From Datisca glomerata (Eukaryota > Streptophyta > Magnoliopsida > Cucurbitales > Datiscaceae): a stretch of 64,000 nucleotides of DNA. Below are positions 23,474 to 34,744 of the stretch, piece by piece (position 1 is the stretch's first letter; every line of letters starts with the position of its first letter). The notes below the pieces were generated by a model that was not told the DNA's origin, did not search any database, and saw only the letters and a program-made list of their open reading frames with translations. The translations under genes were made by a program, and so were the position numbers. The stretch covers positions 1,853,194 through 1,917,193 of the forward strand of contig QANY01013583.1 of assembly GCA_003255025.1 (NCBI GenBank). The letters are read 5' to 3'.

Positions 23474-24846
23474 ATGAGCTCTGCTATAGTCCAAGTTTCA
23501 GGGGTTGAATATGAGGTCTCTCAAATCTTGGTTCAGCTTCCTCAGCTAATCTATGAATCAGAGTTACGCTCTAAATTTGCATTTACTTGGGGGTCGAAAA
23601 GGAAGAGATCTGTCCTGGTTGACTCAAACCCAACTCGTTTATTGCCTATCTCTTCTTCACCATCACCGTTCATTCAGAGCTCTTGTGCGGCGGAAAACAG
23701 TTCTGAGTCAGAAGATCTACCCATGGCCACTGTCAAAGTCGGCGCTTCAAGCCCTTCAACTCCTCTCTCATTTTTACCCAGTGAATCTGACGACAAGCCC
23801 AAACACTTGAAGACAAAACTCAATCTCAAAAGGGTAACTCTTTCTTCCTTTATTTTGGCTCCTCTGTTTTTCAGTCTTTTACTTTTCTTGACAAGATTGA
23901 TTTTTTTTTCTGGGTCTCAATGTTTTTGGTAAATCTTGAAATGGGTTTTAAATTTTATTCACTTTCATTGCTTAGTCTAATTTCTGGGTCTTTTTTTTTC
24001 TTGTTTAAGTCTTTGGTTAACGATTGTTTTTCTCTTGGTGGCGTTGATTTTTTCAGAAGAAAGAGGAATGGTTAGAGATAATAGAAGGATTAACTCAGCG
24101 CAGAGAATTGCTGAAAGGGGTAAGTTTTTTTTTATTTCTTTTCGGATATTTAATTTGTCTTCTTCTTGTTTTTACACCAAATCCTGTAATTAATTATCTC
24201 CTTTTTCCCCACTGTTACATTTAGAGCTTTTAATTCTGCCCTTCTGTTAAACATTCTTATTTGGGTCTTTGAATTTGCAACCGACCAGGAATTAGGAAAC
24301 GTAAGACATTATTATGACAAACTTAAAGCTCTCAACTCGGAGTTGAAAGCCAGAAAACAAGCGGTATTTTTTATGATTTTTCCCATTTTGTTTCTCAATT
24401 CTGATTTTTCGTTGTACTAGTAAATTAAGAGAATTTCTAATAATTATTTTATCTTGCAGATAAGTCTTAGACTTGAAAGGGAAAAGACGGATTCAGAAAT
24501 TGCAGGATTGAATCTGGAATTAGCCCCACCAATGGTCAAGCATCAAACGGCTCAGATATCTGCAATCAGTGAAAATTTTCAGGACCCGTCAAGTAGCCAA
24601 ATGCCCTCTGTTTCAAGATTGAGTACAGTCAGCCACAGCGTAAGCCCACTAGGGATCCCTGATCTGAACGTCCCAGCGAATGAGTCTCTTGGATTGGAGT
24701 GTTCTCAGCCGTTTGATATGGAATTTGGTGATAACAACAAAAGTAGGGCCATAGCAGCTGCTCGAGCAAGACAGAATAGGATTCGGATCTACAGGCTCAA
24801 GAACCCCATTTCTGCTATTAAACAACGCCATCTTTCTAAATCTTAG
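23474..24846 (+). CDS. Putative nuclear protein with LxLxL and DLN repression motifs
   Basis: Four exons join with GT-AG introns: 23474-23833, 24057-24119, 24289-24363 and 24460-24846, giving 294 residues. The upstream in-frame extension has no ATG, so the start at 23474 is secure. The N terminus (VSGVEYEVSQILVQLPQLI) is followed by a basic GSKRKRS stretch that could be a nuclear signal. A serine-rich linker follows. The middle (KKEEWLEIIEGLTQRRELL, then HYYDKLKALNSELKARKQ) is a short charged coiled coil. Then come LNLEL (about residues 183-187), which is an LxLxL EAR motif, and PDLNVPA (about 233-239), a DLN-type motif. Such motifs recruit TOPLESS-type corepressors. The C terminus is Arg-rich. 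I know no characterised family member; corepressor recruitment is inferred from motifs. Confidence 0.85.
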
Positions 24847-26200
24847 CATTTTTTTGTGTTTCATCCTTTTTTTTGTTTTCTTTTTTGAAGCCTCTGAATA
24901 TGGTAATTCATAAGGAGGGTTTAGGCTATATTAATAAGGGCATTGGCAAGCATATTATATTATATATTAAATCTAAGAAGCCAGTGAATGAGAGATTTTT
25001 TTGTCTTTATTTAACTATAATTTAGTGTTTCTGTTGATTATGTTCGTTTTAGAAAAATCTCATGGAATTTGATGTCTCCAAAGAATAAATAATTCTAATA
25101 TTGAAACTGTTTGATTTGGAGATCTCTAATAATTTGTTGGGCTGAAAAATTACTTAAACTGCGTGTAACGGTTTGAACTAAAATCTGAACTCATGTTAAG
25201 TTTATGTGTAAACGTGCTAAATTCGGATAAAGAAACAGATAGTTTGAATATCTAGCTTCTAATTAAGAAAACAATCTAGCTTCTAATTAAGAAAACAATG
25301 TTAAAAAGTATGGAATAAGTAAGACTTACATAAATAGAATTAATTGATTGCAGAAATTTACTGATTAAAAACCTGGTAACAAAAAAGAAAGTAGTCCATT
25401 GTAATGTTGAATGATTGATTTTTCTTGCATAGACATGGACTTTTCATCTAAGTTAATTTTTCCCGTTTGTTAGATAAGATGATTTAGCCCTATCTCTATG
25501 TCACGACTCCTTCAAATAAAAAATGTTTATCTTCTTTATTTAAATGTGATATTTTTCTTCTCAATCTCTAATTGAAATTTCAAGATCATGTTTGACTTAA
25601 TCTTTTATTCTTTAGACTTCTTTAGAACTATCTATTCAAATAATTAGATAAATTCTAACCGTTTCTTATCATTTAGGCTTCTTCATGATATTCATTACCG
25701 TTATAAATTTGATATTGTTCTTATTATCATGATTGTGGAGAAAGTAAACGGATCGCTAACAAAACCAAAAAATAAAATAAATGAAAGAAAAAAAAACAAA
25801 ACGTGGGAAGCAGCAACATTAACATGTGTTATGTTCCAAACTAACTTAACCTCTCTTAGTTAAGTTAATGTTGCGAAAGATTTGGCTCAAATATTTAATA
25901 TTCTTCTTACACCATTTGATTTGATGATACATGTATATTTTTTATATCTTAAAATTAGTTTATTTTCTCTGCTTAAAAATTAGAACTATTTGTCAGCTTG
26001 GGCAGTTCAACAATTTTAAATCGTCTAATTTGATCTACACTGTCCAAAGAATTGTTTGTTGCATTTTTTTTATTTTTTTAGTTAATCAATCTGAGCGAAC
26101 AAGAATTGATCCAATGAACTCTATGTGTTTTTTTAGAAGGCAAAAAAATCAGATTAGCGTGAGAATCAATCATAGGAAAGATTGTATGACTGATGTTGTT
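24847..26200. other. 3' UTR and spacer, no gene recognised
   Basis: Probably 3' UTR to about 25080, then AT-rich spacer. A 25-bp phrase (ATCTAGCTTCTAATTAAGAA plus CAATG-like tail) is duplicated near 25250-25300. No coding frame is supported. Confidence 0.35.
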
Positions 26201-26215
26201 GGTCGTAAAGCCTCG

Positions 26216-26266
26216 TGGGCCGCGCGTCTTATATGAGTGCAACCCTAGGGTTTCGTTTATATATAA
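26216..26266 (+). promoter_or_regulatory. Site II, telo-box and TATA promoter of the snoRNA gene
   Basis: In 50 bp there are TGGGCC (26216-26221, Site II type), AACCCTAGGG (26241-26250, telo-box) and TATATATAA (26258-26266). This trio is characteristic of plant ribosomal-protein and snoRNA genes transcribed by RNA polymerase II. A CT-repeat leader follows at 26335-26358. Confidence 0.75.
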
Positions 26267-26410
26267 CGGGTGCAGAAGCGCACACTACCTCCTCCAGGCT
26301 ACCGTCAAGCAGTCTAATACTATTCTAATCAGTAATCTCTCTCTCTCTCTCTCTCTCCTCTTCTATCCCTCTAAAAATAATTATAATATTGAAAGCGTGA
26401 AGAAATGAGG

Positions 26411-26505
26411 CAAGCAGATGATGAGTTCCTATTATAAGAGGAGCTTGCAATTAATTTAGTTGCGGGCAATGTTTAACCTCATTACTTCCATGACTCTGAT
26501 GCTCC
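26411..26505 (+). ncRNA. Box C/D snoRNA predicted to guide 25S rRNA 2'-O-methylation
   Basis: A C box ATGATGA (26418-26424) and a D box CTGA (26496-26499) are flanked by a 4-bp terminal stem (AGCA 26413-26416 with TGCT 26500-26503). Just before the D box, ACTTCCATGAC (26484-26494) is complementary to GTCATGGAAGT, part of the GGTGGTCATGGAAGTCG stretch of plant 25S rRNA as I remember it. By the D+5 rule, base 26491 would place the methyl group on the A of GGUCAUGG. The upstream promoter is of snoRNA type. C' and D' boxes are not clear. No protein frame of interest overlaps. The rRNA sequence was recalled, not searched, so the pairing should be confirmed. Confidence 0.75.
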
Positions 26506-27731
26506 TTTGTTTATGCCTCTCTATCTTGTATCTTTTATTTTTCTTTGATTTTGTTATTTTTTTCACTCAATTTCGTTTCTGACTTATTATTTGGAAATCT
26601 TCCGTTAATGATTTGGTGTGATGATTCCCTGATCTCTAATCTGTTATATTTTCAATTTTTTACTCAACTTTTTCTTTTAATTTGGAGCAAATTAAATTTG
26701 AAATTTGAAATGTAAGTTCATCCTTTAAAAAATAGTCTCTTTGTTTATCTTTTTGTTTCTATTCTAACAATTGGATTCGAAGAATACACAATCCTATCAA
26801 TGAGTGTTTGGTTGGCCGATCATGGCCATTTAAGGAGAACATTCTGAATTTGCCACCGGAGATTTCGGAAAGAAAAGATTCTGTAATTTAGGAGGGAATG
26901 GAAAAACCTCTTATATTATTTAAATAGTTTATCGGTTTATTTTCATCGAAAAAGAAAATTAGTTCTTAAAGAATAGTTAAAATTTTCTGAAAATTGGAGT
27001 AGAAACCTCTTAAACTTATTTCTGAATTCTGGTTAATGCGATCTTATGGCTATCTCTTTGGACTTGCGTTCAGCTAATTCACCATAGCAAAATAATTTAA
27101 CCTATGATTCTGTGAAATTGTTCAAAAGTTTTTTTTCCAATTTTCTTCTGTGGGTTTTGTACAGAACGATGTAATATCCTGTTGAAAAAGGGGTATTATT
27201 GTTCCAGAGACCTCTGCCTCATACGCAAGTGTGTTTATCGTGCTAGCTCAGTAGCAACAAAAAGAAACTAACATTAAATAAAAAAAATTATTGTTGTTGT
27301 CTGCTAAACCCAACAATTTTCACCACTTAAGATTTCGAGAAAATAATGAAAACCCTTCCATAATTGGGAAATATGATGACCATTGTTCACATATTTTTAG
27401 AATATCTGAGAAGGGAGAAGGGAGGAGGGGGAAGGCAAAGGAACACAAGAAAACACGAATAAGCCCTTTCTTCGCAACTGTGATAGAAAAGTCATATTCA
27501 ATTCAAAAATACATGACCAAAACAACCACGAGTATTACAATGATGGAATGATATCCAAAACAATTTCAAGAATTGAAGGATACAGAGTAATAGAGAATAA
27601 GACAGCATCGAGCAAAATAGAGAAACAGTAAGAGAGCCACACAGTAGCAGATAAGAAGGCAAAGGGGGCTGATATAACATCTAATCTTACTCCAGTCTAA
27701 AGGAAGCTGCCGTCCAGGCTGTTTCTGTCAC
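26506..27731. other. Spacer and 3' flank of beta-tubulin
   Basis: A further C-box-like GTGATGA occurs at 26618, but no D box follows at a suitable distance. The part at 27480-27731 is probably the tubulin 3' UTR on the minus strand. No other gene is supported. Confidence 0.4.
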
Positions 27732-30361
27732 TTACGAATCGTAGTTCTCTTCTCCCTCACCTTCCTCCTCATACTCTGCATCATCCTCAGCAGTTGCATC
27801 CTGATATTGCTGGTACTCAGCCACCAAATCATTCATGTTACTCTCAGCCTCCGTAAACTCCATCTCATCCATCCCTTCCCCAGTATACCAATGCAAAAAG
27901 GCTTTTCGGCGGAACATAGCGGTAAACTGCTCACTCACCCTCCTGAACATCTCCTGGATGGATGTAGAGTTCCCAATAAATGTAGAAGCCATTTTCAAGC
28001 CCTTGGGAGGAATATCACACACACTAGATTTCACATTGTTAGGAATCCATTCTACAAAGTATGATGAATTCTTATTCTGCACATTTATCATTTGTTCATC
28101 CACCTCTTTGGTGCTCATCTTCCCTCTAAACATGGCTGAGGCTGTTAGGTACCTGCCATGGCGGGGATCAGCAGCACACATCATGTTCTTGGAATCCCAC
28201 ATTTGTTGGGTGAGCTCCGGTACAGTGAGGGAGATGTATTGCTGGGATCCTCGAGAAGTAAGAGGGGCAAATCCCACCATGAAGAAGTGAAGACGCGGGA
28301 AAGGGATCAGGTTTACAGCCAACTTCCGTAGATCTGAGTTCAGTTGGCCGGGGAACCGCAGGCAGCATGTCACGCCACTCATAGTTGCAGATATCAAATG
28401 ATTCAGGTCACCGACTGGTATTAAGAAGTAAAATAGGCCAACGTTTCAAAATGTGAGTTTGTTATGATATTCTTGAGAGAGAGAAGGGGGGAGGGAGAGA
28501 GACTCACAGCTTGGAGTACTGAGCTTTAGGGTTCTGAAGCAAATGTCATACAGAGCTTCGTTATCAAGAACCATGCATTCATCAGCATTCTCTACTAATT
28601 GGTGCACTGAGAGAGTAGCATTATATGGCTCCACAACCGTGTCGGAAACCTTTGGAGAAGGAAAAACTGAGAAAGTAAGCATCATCCTGTCTGGATATTC
28701 CTCTCTGATCTTGGATATCAGCAAGGTCCCCATGCCAGAACCAGTGCCTCCTCCAAGTGAGTGGCATACTTGAAAACCTGATTCAAAAACAAGAAATTTG
28801 AGTTTTTAAGAACGAAAGCAAGGGAGGGAAGTTACTATGGGAATCAGGACCTACAATTTAATCATGGGTACCCATAAAAAGAACAACTTTTATGAAGCTA
28901 ACAATACCTACTTTTTGTTAAATGAGACCTTTAAGGGGGGTAAAGAATATTTTTTTTTTTTGGGGGGGGGGGGGGGGGGGNNNNNNNNNNNNNNNNNNNG
29001 GGTATAGCCACAGCTTGCATTACAGGAAATTCTATAACTTGTCAACTCGTGTCTATCTCATATTAACAGTCAACACACTGAGAGGTGTAAAACTGAAATG
29101 ACAATCAAATAAAAGACTGATAAATTGACACTGGTTTATGAAGCAGATGATTTGAGAATGTTAAATTGAAAGGAAATGTACCGAACTAAGAGGAAATCTG
29201 ATCATTCATAGACCAACAGCCACTATATCAGGTTGCTATTGTCTAGCAGCAGCATTTCGTTCATTTGAAGTCTAACACGAACCAGATCCAGGGACAAACC
29301 TTGGCCGTCATAACAACTCCATTTTCTGGTTTCGTTATAGCAAATCTCGATTTTGACTTATGTTGATGTCACAGTTTAAAATAAGTAATTAACGAGTTCC
29401 AACTTATTCTAATCCAAACCCAAATGACGTTTTAAATATCTAGATAAAATTCTCGGATGACACACCCAGCAACAAGTAGATCTAAATCACCTGACGAGTC
29501 CTGGAACTGTGTCGGCAGTGTCAAATACATATTGTTTATTGTTGGCCAGACATTTTAAATCGCAATTATATTTCATGACAGACAAAAGATGGACCTACGA
29601 ACAGCTCAGCTTTATATTGATTATACTTTTGCGCTTATGACAGTTCACCGCTACATAAATGAATAGATATAATATAGCAATGTCAATTACAGCCATATGT
29701 AAAGGATAAACTTGTTACTTAATCAGATCAACCACTAATACCGATAAAAAATAGATCCACAACTAAGCAAGAGACTAAGAACTAGGAAATAACATTTCGT
29801 ATTTCTGGATCTGGAAAATATGGACTCAGTCAAGTGCCTAAAACCATATGCATCAAGCACTCTCGATAAAAAAAATTAGGAGAAGATTTCATCTAATGAG
29901 TAGATTAACAAAACTAAAATGCAGAGTAACAGAAACAAAAAAAAACGAAGTACTTCAATACCTTGCAAGCAGTCGCAATTCTCAGCCTCCTTGCGAACGA
30001 CATCAAGGACCGCATCAATCAACTCAGCTCCTTCGGTATAATGACCTTTAGCCCAGTTGTTACCGGCACCAGACTGTCCAAACACGAAGTTGTCGGGGCG
30101 AAAGACCTGGCCGTAAGGGCCGGATCTGATGCTGTCCATGGTTCCCGGTTCAAGATCCATGAGCACAGCCCTAGGAACATACCTCCCACCCGAAGCCTCA
30201 TTGAAGTACACATTAATCCTCTCCAGTTGAAGATCTGAAGTGGCATCCCCATTGAACTTACCTGTCGGATCGACACCGTGCTCGTCGCAGATCACCTCCC
30301 AGAACTTGGATCCGATCTGGTTACCACATTGGCCTCCCTGAATATGCAAGATCTCCCTCAT
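27732..30361 (-). CDS. TUB: Beta-tubulin
   Basis: Three exons join with GT-AG introns: 29962-30361, 28508-28777 and 27732-28414, totalling 1353 nt and 450 residues, the usual plant size. The protein starts [24 protein letters not shown] is the N-terminal signal for tubulin mRNA autoregulation, and [10 protein letters not shown] forms part of the GTP site. Exon 2 carries the tubulin signature [10 protein letters not shown]. The C terminus is the acidic tail ending [12 protein letters not shown], which binds microtubule-associated proteins. Beta-tubulin pairs with alpha-tubulin and polymerises into microtubules. Intron 1 (28778-29961) contains the poly-G run and the N gap, so its length is not reliable. 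Both intron positions fit the common two-intron layout of plant beta-tubulin genes. Confidence 0.98.
28951..28999. other. Homopolymer run and assembly gap in tubulin intron 1
   Basis: A T run and then a G run of about 19 nt lead directly into 19 N. This is probably a sequencing failure at a poly-G tract; the sequence on the far side starts with GGG. It affects only intron length. Confidence 0.85.
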
Positions 30362-30465
30362 TTTCTTTATTCAGAAAATGAAATGAAAGTTATGGAATGT
30401 TGATGAGGATTTGGATCGAAAGGATTTGGGCGACGGATGCAAAGAAAGAGAGTGAGAGCGTAGGG

Positions 30466-30472
30466 TATATAA
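30466..30472 (-). promoter_or_regulatory. TATA box of the beta-tubulin gene
   Basis: The minus strand reads CTTATATACC about 105 nt upstream of the ATG, giving an expected 5' UTR of roughly 75 nt. The leader is rich in CT-type sequence on the coding strand. Confidence 0.6.
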
Positions 30473-30599
30473 GGAGGCGGAAGGGAGATTTGTAGGTCAG
30501 GATGGTAATAACTGAAGGCGGGATATTTTTGAAGTAGTTTATGGGTGCGAGTCGTGCGACAGCTACGCTCAGTACGGTCACCCACCAGCAGATCTATTA

Positions 30600-30935
30600 C
30601 TAGAATGCGAATTTAGATCAACCTCCTTCTCCACCGAATTTATTATTTTTAGGACAATATTTCCTATTACAGCTGAGTTTTCTCAATGAAAACAATGTCA
30701 GGTAATATTATTTTATGTTTAATTTAAATTGTAGTAAGTCTAATTAAATAAAATATTTTTAATGAATTTTATTATAATTTTAATTAAGCATTAAATAAAA
30801 AATAATATGACACATGTTATTTTTTTATTAGTCAGTTCAATGGTCAGGAGGGAAGTATTGTTTTTAGTTTTAATCGATTTGTACCGTTAAAAATTAATAT
30901 ATATAACATGGTGGAGAAGTCTTCTAATCCTAAAT
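30600..30935. other. Spacer between beta-tubulin and the pararetroviral copy
   Basis: AT-rich DNA with no recognised gene or repeat. Confidence 0.35.
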
Positions 30936-31439
30936 AAGCTCAATCAACAATACTATCTTTAGAATTCATTACATAGTAACTAAAATAAATATGAATTTTC
31001 AAGCCATCAATAGGAGTCCAGATATCAAACATTATTGATACAATCTAATCAAAGTAATGTTAATATTAGAGTTCCTAAAATAATTAGGTGCTCTGATATG
31101 AATTCACCTTCAAATTGATTTTTAACTAATGAGAGTCAACCTACTCCAATTCAAAGACCAATTGAAGATATAGGTTATATCCAGCAATATAAGGATGGTA
31201 CTGAATCTATGACTTTCCGAAGATGTAGATTCCTAACCTATGCTCTCTAAATCTGAATTATCGTCTTGGTTAATTACTTTTAATTCTTGAAAGATTTCAC
31301 CTATTTTTCAGACTTAGTTTCAAATTTTGAACTACTATCTTGATTAACAATATTGAAAAAATATTTAAGAATTAATAAATTAGAAAGAAAATGACATAAG
31401 AAACCCATGCCGCCTGACATTCAAATTACTGAATCTTAT

Positions 31440-32680
31440 CAATTTTTTGTTTCGGCAGAAAAAATATATGACTAAAATATTGATGATATTTCTGAACAGG
31501 AAGTCCTCAATAAATTACCCACACATGGCACTGGTAGCTAACATCTACATTACCACCCATATTTTACTTCATGAAAATGTAATATATCTTCTAGTCACAG
31601 GATTCACAGGAATGCTCCATTCCTGGTGAGAAAAACTTCTCACAGAAGAATCTAAAATTGTTATTCTTTCAACAGTAAAGATTGATGCTGAAGGAAACTT
31701 AATTATTAGAGAAAATCAGGAAACAATACCTAATAGAATTAATACACTCTTTTGTTCAATAATTAAACACGTCAAGTAATATTACTTCGCATGTTCATGA
31801 GCAATTAACCAACCTTAGGTGTCCAACCTTAAGTGATTTTAACTAGTATAAAAATATATTTTTATCCAGAGTTATGTCAAAGGATAATAGTAATCAACCA
31901 TTTTGGAAAGAAAAAGTTATTAATGGATTACATAATCTATTTACACACAAAATAAGAACAGTTCTTAGTAATGACCTAGGTAATATAGATTATGATAGTC
32001 TAACCTATGGAACAATAATCACCATAATACAAAAGGAAGGTTTGAAAATGTGCGTTGATATGGAAATTAATTAACAAATTAAGAAAGAAAACAAAACTAC
32101 TAAATATGAGTTAGGAGATTTTTGTGAGTAATTTGGTTTACCCTCTATTGCCTTTTCTTATAAAAATAGGAAAAACTCTCGCCTAAGCTCAAGAGGTCTC
32201 GTAACCTTATAGAAAGAATTATCATAAAAACAGAAATATAAATTTTGATCAATCTTTCTCAAAGAATAAAAAATTTGATAAACGATTCTCTAAAAATAAA
32301 AATTATTCTAGGAAAAGGCTTACTAAAAAATTTGATAAAAGTAATGTTACGTGTTTCAAATTTGGCCAGAAAGGTCATCTTTCTAACACTTGTCAAGTTA
32401 AGAATAAAATTAATCAATTAAAAATTTCTGAAGAAGATAAAAATAAATTGTTTAGAATCTTAGAAACAATAGATTATTATGAAAGTGGTAGTGAATATTT
32501 AGGAGAATATGAAACACATGAATTCTCTGAAACTGAATCTTCAAGTTCTGACAGTGATTCTCTTAACATCACTATGGGGTGTAGGGATAGTTGTTGTCAA
32601 AAAATTAATGTCTTAAACAAAAATGAAGAACAAGAAACCATCTTGTTAGATTTAATTAGCAAAGTTGAAAATTCATAATT
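31440..32680 (+). pseudogene. Coat-protein region of caulimovirid copy 1
   Basis: A frame at 31874-32071 contains FWKEKVINGLHNLF and a YGTIITIIQKEGLKMC block that corresponds to the same part of copy 2 (around 40500-40690). The zinc knuckle at 32352-32393 reads CFKFGQKGHLSNTC; the expected second Cys is Phe. An acidic, serine-rich tail follows (32448-32677). The knuckle is the RNA-binding motif typical of caulimovirid coat proteins. Stops upstream and between blocks show that it is inactive. Confidence 0.75.
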
Positions 32681-33037
32681 AAAACAAGAATACCTTAAAA
32701 GACTTAAAAATGTAATTCTGAAAAAAAGAAAATACTAAGTATAATAATAGCAATACTGCAAGCTTTTCACAAACTCTTGAAAAATTCAATAGGGTAAAAG
32801 GAAAAGAAATTAAAAATATTAAACTTGAAATAAAAGATTTGAAAAATTCAATCACTGAAATAAAAGAAGAATTAAATCTTTTAAAAATAGAGAATCTAAT
32901 TACTAAACAAGAATTTAGTGAACCAAGTAAATTATGAATTTCTGATAATGAGATCGAAGAACCTATTATTAACGGTCAAGACGATGATAACTTCATCCAA
33001 ACACTTAATCGCATCAAAATAAAAAAAATGGCACATA

Positions 33038-33475
33038 ATGATCAGAATAATTATTCAAGATTTTGATTTCGCGACAATGACTCTAGTTGATTCAGGAGCA
33101 TATTTAAATTGTATGCAAGAAAGATTAGTTCCAACCAAGTACTTCAAGAAGATAAAAGAATATTTGTCATCTGCCAATGGTACTCGTATGCATATCAATT
33201 ATGAAATACCTACAGTTCATATTTGCCAAGATAATGTATGTTTCAAAACATCTTTTGTCTTAGTAAAAAACATGACTGATAAAATTATTTTGGGTTTACC
33301 ATTTATTAATTTGTTATATCCATTTTTAACAGAGTGTGACGGTATAATTACCTATGTCATGAATAAACCAAAAAAATTTAAATTTCTTTCTTTTCCTCAC
33401 AATGAAAAATTAAAGACTTTAAAAAAAGAATCTATTTCTAATTCCATAAAACTCATTTCTTGTCAGGAAAAATAA
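33038..33475 (+). pseudogene. Aspartic protease domain of caulimovirid copy 1
   Basis: The open frame of 145 codons has LVDSGAYLNC with the catalytic DSG at 33089-33097, and later the ILGLPFI strand typical of retroviral-type pepsin folds. It is the best preserved domain in this copy. Stops separate it from the coat region before and the polymerase after. In the intact virus the domain would cut the polyprotein. Confidence 0.8.
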
Positions 33476-33599
33476 TTGTGTGTTTTTACAGGATGAACTA
33501 AGATTCAATAGAATTGAATAACAACTTCAAAGCTCTGCTCTTCAAAATAAAATTAAAACATTTGAACAGAGAATCTGTAAACAATTATGTTATGATATT

Positions 33600-34625
33600 C
33601 TGAATGATTTATGACACAGGAAGCAACACACTGTCAATCGGCATTATATTCAGAGATTTTATGAAAAAAAATATCCCGACAAAGGTAAGGCCAATTCAGA
33701 TAAATTCTGATATGTTTGAGTTTTATAAAAAGGAAATTACAAAATTTCTCAGTAAAAATATCATTAGAATGAGCAAGTCTCATTGGTCCTGCTCAGCCTT
33801 TTATGTCCAAAAAGTTAGTGAAATTAAATGAGGAGTTCCTCGTTTAGTAATTAATTATAAGCCCCTTAATAATGTTTTGGAATGGATAAGATATTCAATG
33901 TCAAACAAAAGGGATCTGATAAATAGACTTGGAGATGCAGTGGTATTCTCTAATTTTGACATGAAATCTGGATTTTGACAAATCCAGATAAGCGAAAATG
34001 ATAAGTATAAAGCTGCATTTGTGATTCCATTTGGCCATTACGAATGGAATGTAATGCCATTTGATCTTTAAAATGCTCCAAGTGAATTTCAAAATATAAT
34101 GAATAAAATTTTTAATCAATTTACTGATTTCTTAATTGTTGACATTGATGATGAGCTTATTTTTTCTAAATCAATAGAACAACATTGTAGACATCTTGAA
34201 TCATTTGCTAGGGTAATAATAAACAAAATGGTTTAGTTATCTCTACAAGAAAAATTAGGTTATTTCAATCTAAGGTTAGATTCTTAGGATTTGAAATACA
34301 CCATTCTATAATCAAACCAATTGATAGGTAATACAATTTTCTAACAAATTCTCTAATGAAATCCTAGACAAAACATAGTTGCAAAGATTTCTAGGATCTT
34401 TAAATTACATATCTGATTTTTACTAAAAAAATTCTTTTAAAAATTGATTGTAAATCAACAAAACATGTTTTGGAAAAAGATGTTAAGAATATTGTTTTAG
34501 AACAAATTTTTACTAGATGACAGTCTATACTTAGTATTTTTTATTTTAATATTGAATTCATTAAAGGTATTAATAACTCAGTATCTAACTTCTTAACTCA
34601 TGAATTCTTGCAGGGGCAACAACAA
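33600..34625 (+). pseudogene. Reverse transcriptase and RNase H remnant of caulimovirid copy 1
   Basis: Fingers and palm motifs can be followed across stops: RPIQINSDMFEFYKKEI, LVINYKPLNNVLEW, FSNFDMKSGFWQIQI (with a stop at the Trp) and FGHYEWNVMPF. The catalytic box at 34138-34152 reads VDIDD, so the aromatic residue before IDD is replaced. Soon after the thumb, near 34425, the sequence jumps to the RNase H end (DCKSTKHVLEKDV, then FIKGINNSVSNFLTHEFLQG). The RNase H core with its catalytic acidic residues is thus deleted. Confidence 0.8.
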
Positions 34626-34744
34626 TATGAGGTCTAGGCCCTAAGCCTCTGGGAAAATGATTAAATGAGAGTCTTCCACTCAACAATTGACTCTTAGGGC
34701 CCAAACCAAATAAGAGTCTTCTGCAAAAAAAAAATACCCAATTA

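Noticed and set aside
26618..26640. Second C-box-like GTGATGA downstream of the snoRNA
   Set aside because: The only CTGA is a few bases away and no D box lies at a suitable distance, so no second snoRNA is supported.
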